The notes below the pieces were generated by a model. It did not search any database, was not told the origin of the DNA, and saw only the letters and a program-made list of their open reading frames with translations. Positions 5,962 through 6,199 of a DNA stretch of 6,199 bases are shown in pieces; position 1 is the first letter of the stretch, and each line of letters opens with the position of its first letter. Source of the stretch: JAFLUQ01 sp964551215. Lineage in GTDB: Bacteria; Bacillota; Clostridia; UMGS1883. Location: positions 1 to 6,199 of the forward strand of contig CAZKBV010000084.1 in assembly GCA_964551215.1 (NCBI GenBank), in the 5' to 3' direction. The translations under genes and the position numbers were made by a program.

Positions 5962-5990
5962 ATTATACCATATGAAGAAAAATTTATCAA
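5962..5990 (-). promoter_or_regulatory. Promoter of pqqD-like gene and ispG
   Basis: TTGATA (5985-5990), a 17-base spacer ending in TATGG, and a perfect TATAAT (5962-5967). Start of transcription would be near 5955, giving a leader of about 50 bases before the pqqD-like ATG. The ribosome site GGAAAGGA is at 5918-5925. Confidence 0.88.
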
Positions 5991-6035
5991 TAGTAAACTT
6001 GCAAATTAAGGAAATTACTTGTATCATAACAATAC

Positions 6036-6056
6036 TTGCGCAAAAATTTTTGGCAA
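6036..6056. promoter_or_regulatory. Candidate operator palindrome in the divergent promoter region
   Basis: TTGCgCAAAAATTTTTGGCAA is an inverted repeat of ten pairs per arm if one G (6040) is bulged. It ends four bases ahead of the plus-strand -35 box, where a regulator could affect that promoter. The symmetry is seen; binding by any protein is a guess, and an A/T-rich core makes chance symmetry easier. Confidence 0.35.
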
Positions 6057-6060
6057 ATGC

Positions 6061-6090
6061 TTGACAATATGTATGGGCGAGGTATAAAAT
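6061..6090 (+). promoter_or_regulatory. Promoter of the exported-protein gene at the right edge
   Basis: TTGACA at 6061-6066 is followed by TATAAAAT at 6083-6090. The -10 may be read as TATAAA (16-base spacer) or TAAAAT (18-base spacer). It is divergent from the pqqD promoter; the two -35 boxes are about 70 bases apart. Confidence 0.78.
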
Positions 6091-6122
6091 ATAGCTGAAA
6101 GTTTTGCGAGGAGCTGAGATAA

Positions 6123-6199
6123 ATGAACAAAATTAAAGGATTTTTGGCCGTGCTTGTTTGCATGGCAATGGCAGTGGCGATTTTGCCGTGCATGGGCGT
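6123..6199 (+). CDS. Start of an exported protein, truncated by the window edge
   Basis: Only 25 complete codons are visible: MNKIKGFLAVLVCMAMAVAILPCMG, then the sequence ends. Two lysines followed by a long hydrophobic run are a Sec signal peptide or N-terminal membrane anchor; there is no proper lipobox (LPC has Pro before Cys). The start is supported by AGGAG at 6109-6113, nine bases upstream, and by a TTGACA promoter further up. It is divergent from the pqqD-like gene. Nothing of the mature protein can be seen, so no function is offered. Confidence 0.7.
   Translation, partial: MNKIKGFLAVLVCMAMAVAILPCMG

Overview
The window looks like chromosomal DNA of a low-to-mid GC Gram-positive anaerobe, most likely a member of the Clostridia (Oscillospiraceae/Ruminococcaceae-like). 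The reasons are strong TTGACA/TATAAT-type promoters, purine-rich ribosome binding sites, an MEP-pathway ispG, an ECF folate transporter, a class I tetrahydrofolate (THF) riboswitch, and an exported glycoside hydrolase with copper-amine-oxidase-like N-terminal repeats. The placement is inference; no rRNA or phylogenetic marker alignment was possible. No mobile element, tRNA, rRNA or CRISPR array was seen.

Layout: five genes lie on the minus strand and are read right to left, and one truncated gene lies on the plus strand at the right edge. From the right, a divergent intergenic region (5907-6122) carries back-to-back promoters. The plus-strand one drives the start of an exported protein cut off by the window end. 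The minus-strand one drives pqqD-like (88 aa) followed 6 bases later by ispG (349 aa). A near-consensus promoter starting 10 bases past the ispG stop makes a leader of about 175 nt containing a THF riboswitch. The leader is followed by folT (170 aa, folate-binding subunit of an ECF transporter) and, 28 bases later, folC (412 aa, folylpolyglutamate synthase, GTG start). After a 171-base gap with its own promoter comes a 730-aa secreted GH18-family protein, followed by a small tandem duplication and a hairpin terminator. The first ~140 bases hold no supported gene.

How the parts work together: folT and folC form a folate salvage and retention unit. FolT binds folate for import and FolC adds glutamates that trap it in the cell. 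The riboswitch closes the loop. I could trace its P1, P2, P3 and P4 helices and the long-range pseudoknot by eye. I also found a 13-bp anti-terminator helix that uses the 3' strand of P1 and competes with a strong terminator hairpin. That hairpin also buries the ribosome binding site, and its U-tract touches the folT start codon. The predicted logic is THF bound = P1 formed = terminator formed = OFF. This is the best-supported regulatory system here. The riboswitch class is known; the detailed expression platform is what merits a second look. The pqqD-like protein (a stand-alone RRE/PqqD fold with no visible partner) and the GH18 protein with changed active-site motifs are the least understood genes.
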